This document shows, piece by piece, positions 27,351-35,680 of a stretch of 64,000 bases of DNA. Below the pieces are notes generated by a model. The model was given only the letters and a program-made list of their open reading frames with translations, did not search any database and had not been told where the DNA came from. Made by a program: the position numbers and the translations under genes. Origin of the DNA: Acetobacterium paludosum (GTDB taxonomy: Bacteria > Bacillota > Clostridia > Eubacteriales > Eubacteriaceae); assembly GCF_008086595.1 (NCBI RefSeq), contig NZ_RXYA01000001.1, forward strand, positions 248,001 through 312,000, written 5' to 3'. Each line of letters begins with the position of its first letter. The stretch's first letter is position 1.

Positions 27351-27396
27351 AAGACGTTGTTTCTATATAATGGAAACTGCGTCTTTGTTTTTTTTG
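27351..27396 (+). terminator. Intrinsic terminator after iscU
   Basis: AAGACG..GTTTC pairs with GGAAAC..CGTCTT around a short AT loop, followed by TTGTTTTTTTT. Confidence 0.85.
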
Positions 27397-27407
27397 AAAA
27401 AAGCGCA

Positions 27408-27436
27408 TTGCCATTAAAAAAATAATAGTGTAAGAT
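27408..27436 (+). promoter_or_regulatory. Probable promoter for the PRC-barrel/transporter pair
   Basis: TTGCCA (27408-27413), a 17-base spacer and TAAGAT (27431-27436), about 35 bases before the next start. Confidence 0.5.
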
Positions 27437-27470
27437 AAGAGGCATGACAGAAAAATGAAAGGAGCAAGGA

Positions 27471-27995
27471 ATGAAGGCAAACATCTTACTGAATGTTGAA
27501 GTAATCTCAAAAAATGGACGCCGCCATGGTTTGGTAAAAAGCCTGGTGGTAGTGAACCATGTTGTAAAATACTTGGTGATTAATCCTGGCGGAATTTTAA
27601 CAAAAGCGCAATTTTTCAAGCCGGAAAGTATCGTGGATGTTAATTATAAAAGACTCATCGTAGGAAGCGATAAAGACATCATTAAAGTTAAAGGAAAAAA
27701 GGTGAAAAACTATTTCGACGAGGCATTCCCTCTTATGGATTATCCAGTGGTCGATAAAAATGGCACAGCTTTCGGGCGAATAGCAAATGCTACGATTGAA
27801 AAAGATTCATATAAAATCACAGAATATGAAGTCTCCCGAAGCTTTTTTGATGATTTAGATCATGGCTTTGGAATAATCAATGCGTCTGAACTCGTGTATA
27901 AAGATCAAGTGCTCTGCTATGAAAAGGAAATGTTTGATCTGGGATTTAAAAACCAGGGAACAGGAATTGCTAATAAACTGTTGGGGGTAAAATAG
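27471..27995 (+). CDS. PRC-barrel domain protein
   Basis: The 174-residue soluble protein has two PRC-barrel-like segments: residues 1-80, beginning NVEVISKNGRRHGLVKSLVV, and about 85-165, with MDYPVVDKNGTAFGRIANATIEKDSYKITEYEVS. PRC barrels occur in photosystem subunits, RimM and sporulation protein YlmC and act as small adaptor or RNA-binding modules. Its stop adjoins the start of an AI-2E-type transporter, a recurring neighbour in Clostridia. The role is unknown. Confidence 0.75.
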   Translation: MKANILLNVEVISKNGRRHGLVKSLVVVNHVVKYLVINPGGILTKAQFFKPESIVDVNYKRLIVGSDKDIIKVKGKKVKNYFDEAFPLMDYPVVDKNGTAFGRIANATIEKDSYKITEYEVSRSFFDDLDHGFGIINASELVYKDQVLCYEKEMFDLGFKNQGTGIANKLLGVK

Positions 27996-29069
27996 ATGCA
28001 GGATTCATCAGGTAGAAAGCGGTTATTGATTCTTAACTTAATCGTGTTGTTCATAATCGGTGCTATTATTTATTTTATTTGGCCTACCCTGGCCGGAATG
28101 TTTATGCCATTTCTGATTGCTATTATTCTCGCCTATTTATTAAATCCTTTAGTTAGATTCTTTGAACGTAAAGGGCTAAATCGAATTGTATCGGTTATTG
28201 TTGTTTTCTTGCTGGTATTGGCCATTGTGGTTGGAACATTTATGAGTTTTGTACCAACTCTTATTACCAGTATCACGGGAATGATTAGTAATATTCCAGA
28301 TTTCATCAATCAGATGCAGCAATATAACACAGATATTTCAAATTATATCACGAAAATAAGCAACTCTAACATATCGAAATATGTTAACATCGAAGAAGCA
28401 TTGGGAAATGTGGTCAAAGGATTTGGAACCGCACTTCAGGAGATCAGTAATGCCCTTATTCAAAACAGCGGTCAGTTAATGAATATTATTATTGTGCCGC
28501 TGGTTACCATTTTTTTGCTGGTGGATAAAGAATTCTTTATTAAGGGTGTTATGTATTTAGTTCCCCTGCAATTCAGAAACAGCGTACTGAAAATGTGCTG
28601 TGATATTGATCTTGTTATTGGTGGCTTTATTAAAGGCCAGGGGCTTATCTCTCTCTTAGTTGGTATTGTAACAGGAATTTGTGCGTTTGCATTAAACATT
28701 CCCTATGCCAGTATTATTGGTGTGGTCGCCGGCGTCACAACCATGGTTCCATATTTTGGACCGGTTGTGGGAACCATTGTTATTATGCTGATAGTGCTAT
28801 TTACTGCGCCAGCGATGATCATTCCCATGCTTATTGCCATTGGGGCTGTTCAAGTGGTGTGCGGTAATTTACTGGCGCCGGCGATTATGTCAGGAAATGT
28901 CGGCTTGCATCCCGTATTTATTATGTTTTCAATCTTTTTCTTTGGTGCTATGTTTGGAGGACTAGGAATGATTATGGCTGTTCCGATAGCGGGAACAATT
29001 AAGGTCGTTGGAGGATATGTTGTTTCAGTATTTGCATCCAGAGATGAAGCGGAATTAAAAAAGGATTGA
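27996..29069 (+). CDS. AI-2E family transporter (YtrP/PerM type)
   Basis: The 357-residue membrane protein of the AI-2E/TqsA/PerM (UPF0118) family has paired N-terminal helices (18-60), a hydrophilic central region and a C-terminal bundle. The family motifs IIGVVAGVTTMVPYFGPVVG (about 241-260) and NLLAPAIMSGNVGLHPVFIMFSI are present. Members export autoinducer-2 or act in Na+/H+ exchange; specificity cannot be read here. The stop codon overlaps the -35 box of the following T-box promoter. Confidence 0.85.
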   Translation: MQDSSGRKRLLILNLIVLFIIGAIIYFIWPTLAGMFMPFLIAIILAYLLNPLVRFFERKGLNRIVSVIVVFLLVLAIVVGTFMSFVPTLITSITGMISNIPDFINQMQQYNTDISNYITKISNSNISKYVNIEEALGNVVKGFGTALQEISNALIQNSGQLMNIIIVPLVTIFLLVDKEFFIKGVMYLVPLQFRNSVLKMCCDIDLVIGGFIKGQGLISLLVGIVTGICAFALNIPYASIIGVVAGVTTMVPYFGPVVGTIVIMLIVLFTAPAMIIPMLIAIGAVQVVCGNLLAPAIMSGNVGLHPVFIMFSIFFFGAMFGGLGMIMAVPIAGTIKVVGGYVVSVFASRDEAELKKD

Positions 29070-29094
29070 CATTTTTATATGAAATTAATATAAT
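29066..29094 (+). promoter_or_regulatory. Consensus promoter of the alaS leader
   Basis: TTGACA (29066-29071), exactly 17 bases and TATAAT (29089-29094): a perfect sigma-A promoter whose -35 box shares bases with the upstream stop codon. Confidence 0.9.
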
Positions 29095-29100
29095 TAAATT

Positions 29101-29361
29101 TACAGGTTAATACTAAAATGCATGGAAAACGAATGCTCTAAAAAGATTATTTCAGAGAGAAGGACATTGCTGCAAGTCTTTTATAATCGATTTAAGGGTG
29201 CCGCGTTAGAGCAGCTGTTAAGAAATTTGAGATCATATTTCATTGAGTATTTTCAGTCGGGAAACCGTTATTTAATAAAGTGAGTTATGAGATTATCGTA
29301 GCTAATTTGGGTGGTACCGCGGATTATAACCGTCCCTTGCATGATTGCAGGGGATTTTTTG
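29101..29361 (+). promoter_or_regulatory. Alanine T-box leader of alaS
   Basis: This leader has the T-box parts in order. Stem I is closed by GCTCTAA (29135-29141) and TTAGAGC (29206-29212). AGAGAGAAGGACATTGCTGC carries the AGAGA and apical-loop elements. A GCC alanine codon at 29200-29202 sits where the specifier should be. The T-box GGGTGGTACCGCGG (29310-29323) holds UGGU, complementary to the ACCA end of tRNA-Ala. A 10-bp terminator stem (29332-29341 with 29346-29355) and T run follow. Uncharged tRNA-Ala should favour the antiterminator and alaS expression. Only the exact specifier choice is uncertain. Confidence 0.93.
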
Positions 29362-29414
29362 TTTGTCGATAAAATCGTCAGAGTAGCTGGTGAGATATTA
29401 GAAAAGGAGAAAAA

Positions 29415-32054
29415 ATGAAACCACTGGGATTAAATGAAATTAGAGAAAAATATTTGAAATATTTTGAGGGAAAAGACCATTTGCGTTTAAAGAGCTTCCC
29501 GTTAGTACCAATTAATGATAACAGTTTGCTGTTGATCAACTCGGGAATGGCTCCCATGAAACCTTATTTCACCGGGGATGAAATTCCACCCAGAAAAAGA
29601 GTGACAACTTGTCAGAAGTGTATTCGGACACCGGATATTGAGAACGTTGGAAAAACAGCGCGACATGGCACATTCTTTGAAATGCTGGGGAATTTTTCAT
29701 TTGGCGATTATTTTAAGAAAGAAGCGATTCCCTGGGCTTGGGAATTCTGTACCGAAGTGATGGAAATCCCGGAAGATAAGATTTGGGTATCAATTTTCTT
29801 GGATGATGACGAAACTTATAATATTTGGACCCAGGTTGTGGGTGTTTCCAAAGATAAAATTGTAAGACTAGGTAAAGAAGATAATTTCTGGGAACATGGT
29901 TTAGGCCCCTGTGGCCCCTGTTCAGAACTCTACTTTGATCGGGGCGAAGAATATGGCTGTGACAGTCCCACTTGCAGTGTCGGTTGTGACTGCGATCGTT
30001 ATGTTGAGTTCTGGAATTTGGTGTTTACTCAATTTGACAAAGATGAAGCGGGAAATTATAATTCTCTGGCTAAACCCAATATTGATACCGGAATGGGCTT
30101 GGAACGATTAGCTGTTATTATGCAGGGCGTCGAAAATATTTTTGAAGTTGATACAGTAGGTCATATTCTAAACTATATTTGTAAAATCGCCGGGGTAAAA
30201 TACGGAGAAAATCCGGATGATGATGTATCCATCCGGGTCATCACCGACCACGTCAGAAGTGTAACCTTTATGATTGCCGATGGGGTGATGCCCGGAAATG
30301 AAGGACGCGGTTATGTGCTCAGACGATTACTGCGTCGGGCGATTCGTCATGGCAAGCTGTTAGGAATTAAAGATTTGTTTTTATTCGATGTCGCTAAAGA
30401 AGCGATACGAGTTTCTGAAGGGGCTTATCCTGAACTTAAAGAAAAACAGGATTTTATTAAAAAATTGATAAAAATTGAAGAAGAACGATTCAAGGAAACG
30501 ATTGATCAGGGATTGTCTCTTTTAAATAAAGAAATTGACAAAGTCATTGAAACGGAAGAAAGTGTTTTCCCAGGTTTCGGGGCATTTAAACTCTATGACA
30601 CCTATGGTTTTCCTTATGAGTTAACAAAGGAAATTGTTGAAGAACGAGGGCTTACAATTATCGCAGAAGATTTTGAAAAAGAAATGCAGGCTCAACGGGA
30701 ACGGGCCCGTCAAGATCGAAAGAACAGTGATTTAGCCGTTTGGGCGGATGATCCATTTAACGAGTTGGGATCCGAAGCCGTCGATACTTTTGTTGGATAC
30801 AATAATTTGGTAACAGAAGGAACCATTCTCGGTTTATATGTAAATGGTGCATTGGTAGAAGCAGCTAATGAAGGCGATAAAGTTTTAATTCTTTTGGATC
30901 AAACTTCTTTCTATAGTGAAAGCGGGGGACAAACTGGGGATCAGGGAACCATCCAAAATGGAGCTGGAATCATTGACGTGATTGATTGTAAAAAGGGAAG
31001 TCTAAGCCGACATATTCACTCTGGAATTGTAAAATCAGGAAGCTTCAAAGTTGGGGAAACAGTTATCATGGAAGTTGATAAAAAATTAAGAGATGCTGTT
31101 CAGAGAAACCATACATCGACTCATTTACTGCAAAAGGCCTTAAGAATGGTTTTGGGAGATCACGTCGAGCAGGCCGGTTCCTTTGTATCTCCAGATCGGT
31201 TGCGATTTGACTTCAATCATTTTCAGGCGATGACGAGGGAAGAAAAACGACAGGTTGAAGAAATTGTCAATACGGCTATTTTAGAAGCCTACGATGTTAC
31301 AATTTTCGAAACGAATATTGATAAAGCCAAAGATTTCGGGGCAACAGCACTTTTTGGTGAAAAATACGGAGAAATTGTTCGGGTCGTTAAGGTTGGAGAC
31401 TTCAGCACGGAACTCTGCGGAGGATGTCATATTACCAATTCTGCAAAAATTGGATCATTTAAGCTTCTCAGTGAGAGCGGAGTTGCTGCCGGCGTGCGTC
31501 GTATTGAAGGAGCAACCGGTTTTAATGCCCTGGAAGTGGTCGAGAAAATGGACGATACACTAACGGATGTTGCAAATCTCATGAAAACAAATCCCGATCA
31601 GCTGCTGGAAAAGGTGAGTGAGTTAGCTGAACTCAACAAACAAAAAGAACGAACCATTAATGATTTAAAACAAAAATTTGCCGGAAATATGATTATGGAT
31701 ATTCATCAGAAAATGATCGTCATCAACGGTGTTCAGGTAACCATTGCAGAAGTTGAACAAATGCCAATGGAAGAACTTCGAACCATCGGTGATTTGCTCA
31801 AAGATCGCATGGGTTCAGGTGTTGTACTCCTTGGGAGTGTGCTGGATGGAAAAGTTAACTTTATTGCAACTGCGACAAACGATATTGTTAAACGGGGCTT
31901 CCATGCTGGCAAAGTCATCAAAGAGGTGGCGACAGTTGCCGGCGGTGGCGGCGGCGGGAGGCCTGATATGGCGCAAGCTGGGGGAAAACTTCCAGAAAAG
32001 CTGACAGAATCTCTTTCAAAGGGAGAGACGTGTATTCGGGGGCAGTTGAATTAA
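29415..32054 (+). CDS. alaS: Alanyl-tRNA synthetase
   Basis: The 879-residue class II synthetase charges tRNA-Ala and edits mischarged Ser and Gly. Motifs include NSGMAPMKPYF and ARHGTFFEMLGNFSFGDYF in the catalytic core, and NIDTGMGLERLA. The editing domain has NHTSTHLLQ (HxxxH) with CGGCH further on. The C-Ala domain ends with GGGGGGRPDMAQAGG. Length is normal. GGAG precedes the ATG. Expression is governed by the T-box leader. Confidence 0.97.
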   Translation: MKPLGLNEIREKYLKYFEGKDHLRLKSFPLVPINDNSLLLINSGMAPMKPYFTGDEIPPRKRVTTCQKCIRTPDIENVGKTARHGTFFEMLGNFSFGDYFKKEAIPWAWEFCTEVMEIPEDKIWVSIFLDDDETYNIWTQVVGVSKDKIVRLGKEDNFWEHGLGPCGPCSELYFDRGEEYGCDSPTCSVGCDCDRYVEFWNLVFTQFDKDEAGNYNSLAKPNIDTGMGLERLAVIMQGVENIFEVDTVGHILNYICKIAGVKYGENPDDDVSIRVITDHVRSVTFMIADGVMPGNEGRGYVLRRLLRRAIRHGKLLGIKDLFLFDVAKEAIRVSEGAYPELKEKQDFIKKLIKIEEERFKETIDQGLSLLNKEIDKVIETEESVFPGFGAFKLYDTYGFPYELTKEIVEERGLTIIAEDFEKEMQAQRERARQDRKNSDLAVWADDPFNELGSEAVDTFVGYNNLVTEGTILGLYVNGALVEAANEGDKVLILLDQTSFYSESGGQTGDQGTIQNGAGIIDVIDCKKGSLSRHIHSGIVKSGSFKVGETVIMEVDKKLRDAVQRNHTSTHLLQKALRMVLGDHVEQAGSFVSPDRLRFDFNHFQAMTREEKRQVEEIVNTAILEAYDVTIFETNIDKAKDFGATALFGEKYGEIVRVVKVGDFSTELCGGCHITNSAKIGSFKLLSESGVAAGVRRIEGATGFNALEVVEKMDDTLTDVANLMKTNPDQLLEKVSELAELNKQKERTINDLKQKFAGNMIMDIHQKMIVINGVQVTIAEVEQMPMEELRTIGDLLKDRMGSGVVLLGSVLDGKVNFIATATNDIVKRGFHAGKVIKEVATVAGGGGGGRPDMAQAGGKLPEKLTESLSKGETCIRGQLN

Positions 32055-32088
32055 TTTGTTAAGAATATCAAAAAATATGTCATTTAAC

Positions 32089-32117
32089 TTGTAATTTATT
32101 TAGCTTTGGGTTAAAAT
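32089..32117 (+). promoter_or_regulatory. Probable ireB promoter
   Basis: TTGTAA (32089-32094), a 17-base spacer and TAAAAT (32112-32117), 30 bases before the ireB start. Confidence 0.5.
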
Positions 32118-32146
32118 GATAGCAAGTTGATTGTGAAGGAGGTCAG

Positions 32147-32419
32147 ATGACAATGGGAGAAAATACGGTGATTGATCGGGGAACCATTATGTTTGAGGTC
32201 GATAACGAAAAGTCTCAAACGATCGATGATGTGATGAGAAATGTACATAAAGCTTTAGTTGAAAAGGGGTATAACCCCGTCAATCAAATTGTAGGCTATG
32301 TCATGTCAGGAGATCCGACCTATATCACAAGTCATAGAGAAGCACGTAATGCCATACAGAAAATTGAACGGGACGAGTTGCTTGAAGAGCTTGTGCGTCG
32401 TTATTTAAACAGTATTTAG
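32147..32419 (+). CDS. ireB: IreB family regulatory phosphoprotein (UPF0297)
   Basis: The 90-residue protein matches UPF0297/IreB ([64 protein letters not shown]). In Enterococcus IreB is a substrate of the PASTA Ser/Thr kinase IreK and affects cephalosporin resistance. Placement between alaS and ruvX is the usual synteny. AAGGAGG sits four bases before the first ATG; a second ATG two codons later is also possible. A terminator follows. Confidence 0.93.
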   Translation: MTMGENTVIDRGTIMFEVDNEKSQTIDDVMRNVHKALVEKGYNPVNQIVGYVMSGDPTYITSHREARNAIQKIERDELLEELVRRYLNSI

Positions 32420-32430
32420 TAGGCTAGTAA

Positions 32431-32466
32431 ACAGGGCTGTCTCAATAAGTGAGGCAGTCCTGTTTT
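32431..32466 (+). terminator. Terminator after ireB
   Basis: CAGGgCTGtCTC pairs with GAGgCAGtCCTG around AATAAGT, then TTTT. Confidence 0.75.
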
Positions 32467-32560
32467 GATTTCGGCGAAGTCAGTCGCCAAACAATGCGGG
32501 CTTGCGAAGTGCAGTGAAATATGGAGAATGAGTTCTTCGTGATTATGAAACAGGTAGATA

Positions 32561-33505
32561 ATGAAAAAAAATACATTGGGTAATACCGGAATCAGGGTAT
32601 CTCGGATGTGCTTTGGCAGTTTGACCATTGGACCCACTCAAAAGAACAAATCATTGGCAGAAAGTAAAGAAATTATTGCGGCTGCGTTGGATCATGGCGT
32701 TGATTTTTTTGATACCGCAGATTTATATAATAACTATGATCACCTCAGACAGGCAATTGATCTAAAAAGAGATGTCGTCATTAGTACAAAATCTTATGAT
32801 TATACCGCTGAAGGCGTAAAAAAAAGTCTGCATCGGGCATTGACAGAATTAGGCCGTGACTATGTGGATCTTTATTTGCTTCATGAACAGGAAAGTCGCC
32901 TAACCATCGAAGGTCATTGGGAGGCGATTGAACAGTTAATCAAGTTTAAAGAGGCCGGAGTTGTCAGAGCCATTGGCATTTCCACTCATCGAATAGAAGG
33001 GGTTATCGGGGCCACGCTTTTTCCAGAATTGGATGTGATTCATCCCCTGATTAATTTAACCGGAATTGGAATTGAAGACGGAACCGCTCAGGAGATGGCA
33101 ACAGCTATTCATGAAGCCAAAATGAAGGGCAAAGGTATTTATGCCATGAAACCTTTGGGTGGCGGTAATTTGCTTGCTCAAAAACAAGCTTGTTTTGATT
33201 TTATTTTAGCTTTGGATGATTTGGATGCGATAGCCATTGGCGTTCAGTCGGTTGATGAAGTTTTATATGATGTAAAGAAATTCAATGGCGAAACAATTCC
33301 TGAAGAATTGGAATTGGCAGTTGCCGGATCTTCAAAGGCTATTCATATCAGTGATTGGTGTGAAGGATGCGGAGAATGCGCCAGACATTGCAGTTCCAAG
33401 GCAATAACGATTGTTGATGGCAAAGCGGCGATTGATCATGAAAAGTGTATTCTTTGCTGTTATTGCAGTACATACTGCAAGCTTTTCTGCATCAAGGTGA
33501 TTTAA
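32561..33505 (+). CDS. Aldo/keto reductase with C-terminal 2x[4Fe-4S] ferredoxin domain
   Basis: The 314-residue protein has an aldo/keto reductase TIM barrel (1-255: MCFGSLTIGP, DFFDTADLYNNYDHLR with catalytic D and Y, STKSYDYT with K, LYLLHEQ). A ferredoxin-like tail follows, with two CxxCxxCxxxC clusters (CEGCGECARHC and CILCCYCSTYC). Such fusions in anaerobes probably couple substrate oxidation or reduction to ferredoxin; the substrate is unknown. It interrupts the otherwise standard ireB-ruvX order. Confidence 0.88.
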   Translation: MKKNTLGNTGIRVSRMCFGSLTIGPTQKNKSLAESKEIIAAALDHGVDFFDTADLYNNYDHLRQAIDLKRDVVISTKSYDYTAEGVKKSLHRALTELGRDYVDLYLLHEQESRLTIEGHWEAIEQLIKFKEAGVVRAIGISTHRIEGVIGATLFPELDVIHPLINLTGIGIEDGTAQEMATAIHEAKMKGKGIYAMKPLGGGNLLAQKQACFDFILALDDLDAIAIGVQSVDEVLYDVKKFNGETIPEELELAVAGSSKAIHISDWCEGCGECARHCSSKAITIVDGKAAIDHEKCILCCYCSTYCKLFCIKVI

Positions 33506-33535
33506 CAATCATACATAAAATAGATAGGATAATAT

Positions 33536-33952
33536 ATGGAGCGAATTTTAGGATTAGATGTTGGGGATAAGCGGATCGGAGTTGCGGTGACGGATCCTTT
33601 GCAAATTACAGCACAAGGTGTCGCTACGGTAAAGAGAAAGACACGAGATGACGATTTGGAAGCTTTTCGTCAGCTTATTGAAAAATATGAAATAAAAAAA
33701 GTAGTCGCTGGTTTGCCACTAAATATGGATGGATCAGAATCTGCTCAAACAAGAAAAACAGTGAATTTTTGTCAGTTTATTAAAAAAAGACTGGATATCG
33801 AAATCATTTATATTGATGAACGATTGACATCTTCATGGTCGGAAAAAATATTGATTGAGGGAAATGTATCCCGGGAAAACCGAAAAGAGTATATCGATAT
33901 GTTGGCAGCCCAAATGATTTTACAATCCTATATGGATCGGCCCGTCAAATAA
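33536..33952 (+). CDS. ruvX: Putative Holliday junction resolvase/pre-16S rRNA nuclease RuvX (YqgF)
   Basis: The 138-residue RNase H-fold protein has LGLDVGDKRIGVAVTDPL at the N terminus, VAGLPLNMDGSES near 60 and YIDERLTSSWSEKIL near 97, whose acidic residues form the active site. The family was proposed as a Holliday junction resolvase and shown in E. coli to process the 16S rRNA 5' end. It is followed by DUF1292 genes, as in many Clostridia. Confidence 0.93.
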   Translation: MERILGLDVGDKRIGVAVTDPLQITAQGVATVKRKTRDDDLEAFRQLIEKYEIKKVVAGLPLNMDGSESAQTRKTVNFCQFIKKRLDIEIIYIDERLTSSWSEKILIEGNVSRENRKEYIDMLAAQMILQSYMDRPVK

Positions 33953-33968
33953 AAAACAATCAAAATAA

Positions 33969-33997
33969 TGGATTTTTTAAGGTTGAAACGGTATAAT
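33969..33997 (+). promoter_or_regulatory. Possible promoter before the DUF1292 genes
   Basis: TATAAT at 33992-33997 is ideal; TGGATT 17 bases upstream is a poor -35 box. Confidence 0.35.
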
Positions 33998-34031
33998 CAT
34001 AAGATTATGAGCGAAAAAACTTGAAAGAGAA

Positions 34032-34511
34032 ATGAATATGGAAGAAAAAGTAATAATAGTAGATGAAACGGGTGTTGAAAAAGAATTTGAGTTAGTTGTC
34101 AGTTTTGACATTGAGGATAAAACCTATGTATTGGTATCTGAAAATGAAGAAAGTGACGATGTTTACGCCTTTATTAAAGCAGATCGTTTAATACCGGTGG
34201 AAGACGACGCAGAATTAGCGTTAATTGAAGCAAAATATGATGAGATTATGGGAATAGATGATCATGACGATGAGGCCAATGTTATATCATTGGCCGATGA
34301 TACCGGCGTTGTAAAGGATTTTGAGATTATTGCAAGCCTTGATGTTCAGGAAAAAAAATATCTGTTGCTTGCAGAAAATGAAGATGTGTGTCCGTTCTTT
34401 GTAACGGAAGATGGAGAAGGGCTGATGCCTGTGGAAGATGAGGCGGAATTTGCCTTGGTTCTAGAAGCTTATGAAGAATTAATAGAAATAAATAAATTAA
34501 AAGAGGTGTAG
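34032..34511 (+). CDS. Tandem DUF1292 protein
   Basis: The 159-residue, strongly acidic protein consists of two DUF1292 units (about 1-75 and 85-152). Each has the E/VIxSFDIxDKxYVLxxExEES...LIPVEDxAEL pattern. DUF1292 (YrzB-like) proteins are small, universal in Firmicutes and of unknown function, typically encoded beside ireB and ruvX. No membrane or signal segment is present. A second DUF1292 gene follows two bases later. Start is ATG 34032 or 34038. Confidence 0.85.
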   Translation: MNMEEKVIIVDETGVEKEFELVVSFDIEDKTYVLVSENEESDDVYAFIKADRLIPVEDDAELALIEAKYDEIMGIDDHDDEANVISLADDTGVVKDFEIIASLDVQEKKYLLLAENEDVCPFFVTEDGEGLMPVEDEAEFALVLEAYEELIEINKLKEV

Positions 34512-34513
34512 AA

Positions 34514-34816
34514 ATGAAGGAAAAAGTAACATTAGTAGACATGGAAGAAGAAACAATCAGTTTAATTGATGATGAGGGTAATGAAAAAGATTACGAAGTC
34601 GTTATCCGGTTTGACATTGAAGACAAAGAATATGTATTGTTATCTGAAGATGAAGAAAGCGACGATGTTTATGCCTTTTTAATCACTGAAGATGAAGAGG
34701 GCCAAGTATTGATGCAAGTGGAAGACGAAGCGGAATTTGCTTTAGTTGCAGAAGCTTACGATGAGCTGATGGATGAGATGGATGAAGAAGATGACGACGA
34801 AGGTAAAACTGAGTAA
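34514..34816 (+). CDS. DUF1292 protein
   Basis: This 100-residue, very acidic single-domain DUF1292 protein begins MKEKVTLVDMEEETISL, has VIRFDIEDKEYVLLSEDEES and ends in an Asp/Glu-rich tail (DEMDEEDDDEGKTE). It resembles both halves of the preceding gene, so the locus probably arose by duplication. AAAGAGGTG precedes the ATG. Function unknown. Confidence 0.88.
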   Translation: MKEKVTLVDMEEETISLIDDEGNEKDYEVVIRFDIEDKEYVLLSEDEESDDVYAFLITEDEEGQVLMQVEDEAEFALVAEAYDELMDEMDEEDDDEGKTE

Positions 34817-35216
34817 ATTTCCAATTTGTTAATGGAGTATCCCTCAGTCGCCCCAATCGTTTTGTTGCGGGAATAATGATTAATCAAGAAGCGATCATCG
34901 CTCATGTGCCAAATACTGGCCGCATGAGCGAGCTTCTTAACCCAGGTGTTCGGGTTGTGCTGGCATGGAATCCGGCACCTCATCGAAAGACGAATTATAC
35001 CCTTATTCTTGTCGAAAAGAATGGACGATGGGTAGGCATTCAGTCGATCCTGTAAATAAAATAATGGATCCAAAATTTGTGAGTTTATTGGGTCAATGTC
35101 ATAGTCTGGGAATGGACATCCGTGCACTTTCCTGTGATATTGATGGAGTAAACATAGAAATAATCGGAGAATTGCCTGCAAATATTTTATCAGAAGAAAA
35201 GGTAAAAGAGGTGTGA
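34813..35216 (+). pseudogene. sfsA: Decayed sfsA (internal deletion and frameshift)
   Basis: Frame 34813-35055 encodes an SfsA N terminus (SRPNRFVAG, AHVPNTGRMSELLNPG, RKTNYTLILVEKNGRWVGI) and then stops. A different frame, ending at 35216, carries SVDP and then the SfsA C terminus (MDPKFVSLLGQCHSLGMDI, CDIDGVNIEIIGELPA). SfsA is normally about 230 residues; here roughly 110 central residues, including the nuclease core, are missing and the halves are out of frame. No start codon lies in frame before the SRPNRF block. SfsA is a DNA/RNA-binding nuclease-fold protein; this copy cannot make it. Confidence 0.85.
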
Positions 35217-35221
35217 ATACC

Positions 35222-35680
35222 ATGAATGATTTAACTCAAATTGTGGATGCACTCAGAAAAAGAGGAAATAAAGTAACCCCTCAACGTCTTACGACTATTG
35301 AGGTTCTTCTGTCCATGGGACAACAGCACTTTAGTGTTGAAGAATTGTTCCAAGGGGTTAAACAGCGCAATCTGGATGTAGGAATGTCGACCATTTATCG
35401 AACGGTGCAAATATTAGAAGAAATGGGATTCATTACTAAAAGAAATTTTGATGATGGCTTTGCTCGGTATGAATTATGCGAGTTGGATGAAAAACACTGG
35501 CATCATCACATAATTTGTTTGAAATGTGGAAAGGTTATTGAAATGCAAGACGATTTCCTGGAAACTCTCGAAAAAGAAATAGAAGAAAAGAAAGAATTTA
35601 TTATAATTAATCATGAACTTAAGGTGTACGGATACTGTTCAGATTGTTATAAAATTATGAAAGGAGAAAAATTTGACTGA
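35222..35680 (+). CDS. Fur family metalloregulator
   Basis: The Fur-family repressor (about 152 residues) has a winged helix (RGNKVTPQRLTTIEVLL, VGMSTIYRTVQILEEMGFI) and a dimerisation domain with HWHHHIICLKCGKVIE and YGYCSDC, whose CxxC pairs bind structural zinc. Fur, PerR and Zur cannot be separated reliably; PerR-type control of oxidative stress is plausible in an anaerobe. I prefer ATG 35222 over GTG 35213. It overlaps rnj by eight bases. Confidence 0.88.
   Translation: MNDLTQIVDALRKRGNKVTPQRLTTIEVLLSMGQQHFSVEELFQGVKQRNLDVGMSTIYRTVQILEEMGFITKRNFDDGFARYELCELDEKHWHHHIICLKCGKVIEMQDDFLETLEKEIEEKKEFIIINHELKVYGYCSDCYKIMKGEKFD

Noticed and set aside
29101-29361. Possible tRNA or other small RNA gene
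   Set aside because: The structure and GGGTGGTACCGCGG motif identify a T-box leader; no cloverleaf is present.
34756-35223. Minus-strand open frame of 155 codons over the sfsA region
   Set aside because: Its translation has no family features and a poly-Ser end that mirrors the Asp/Glu tail of the DUF1292 gene; the plus-strand SfsA motifs explain the DNA.
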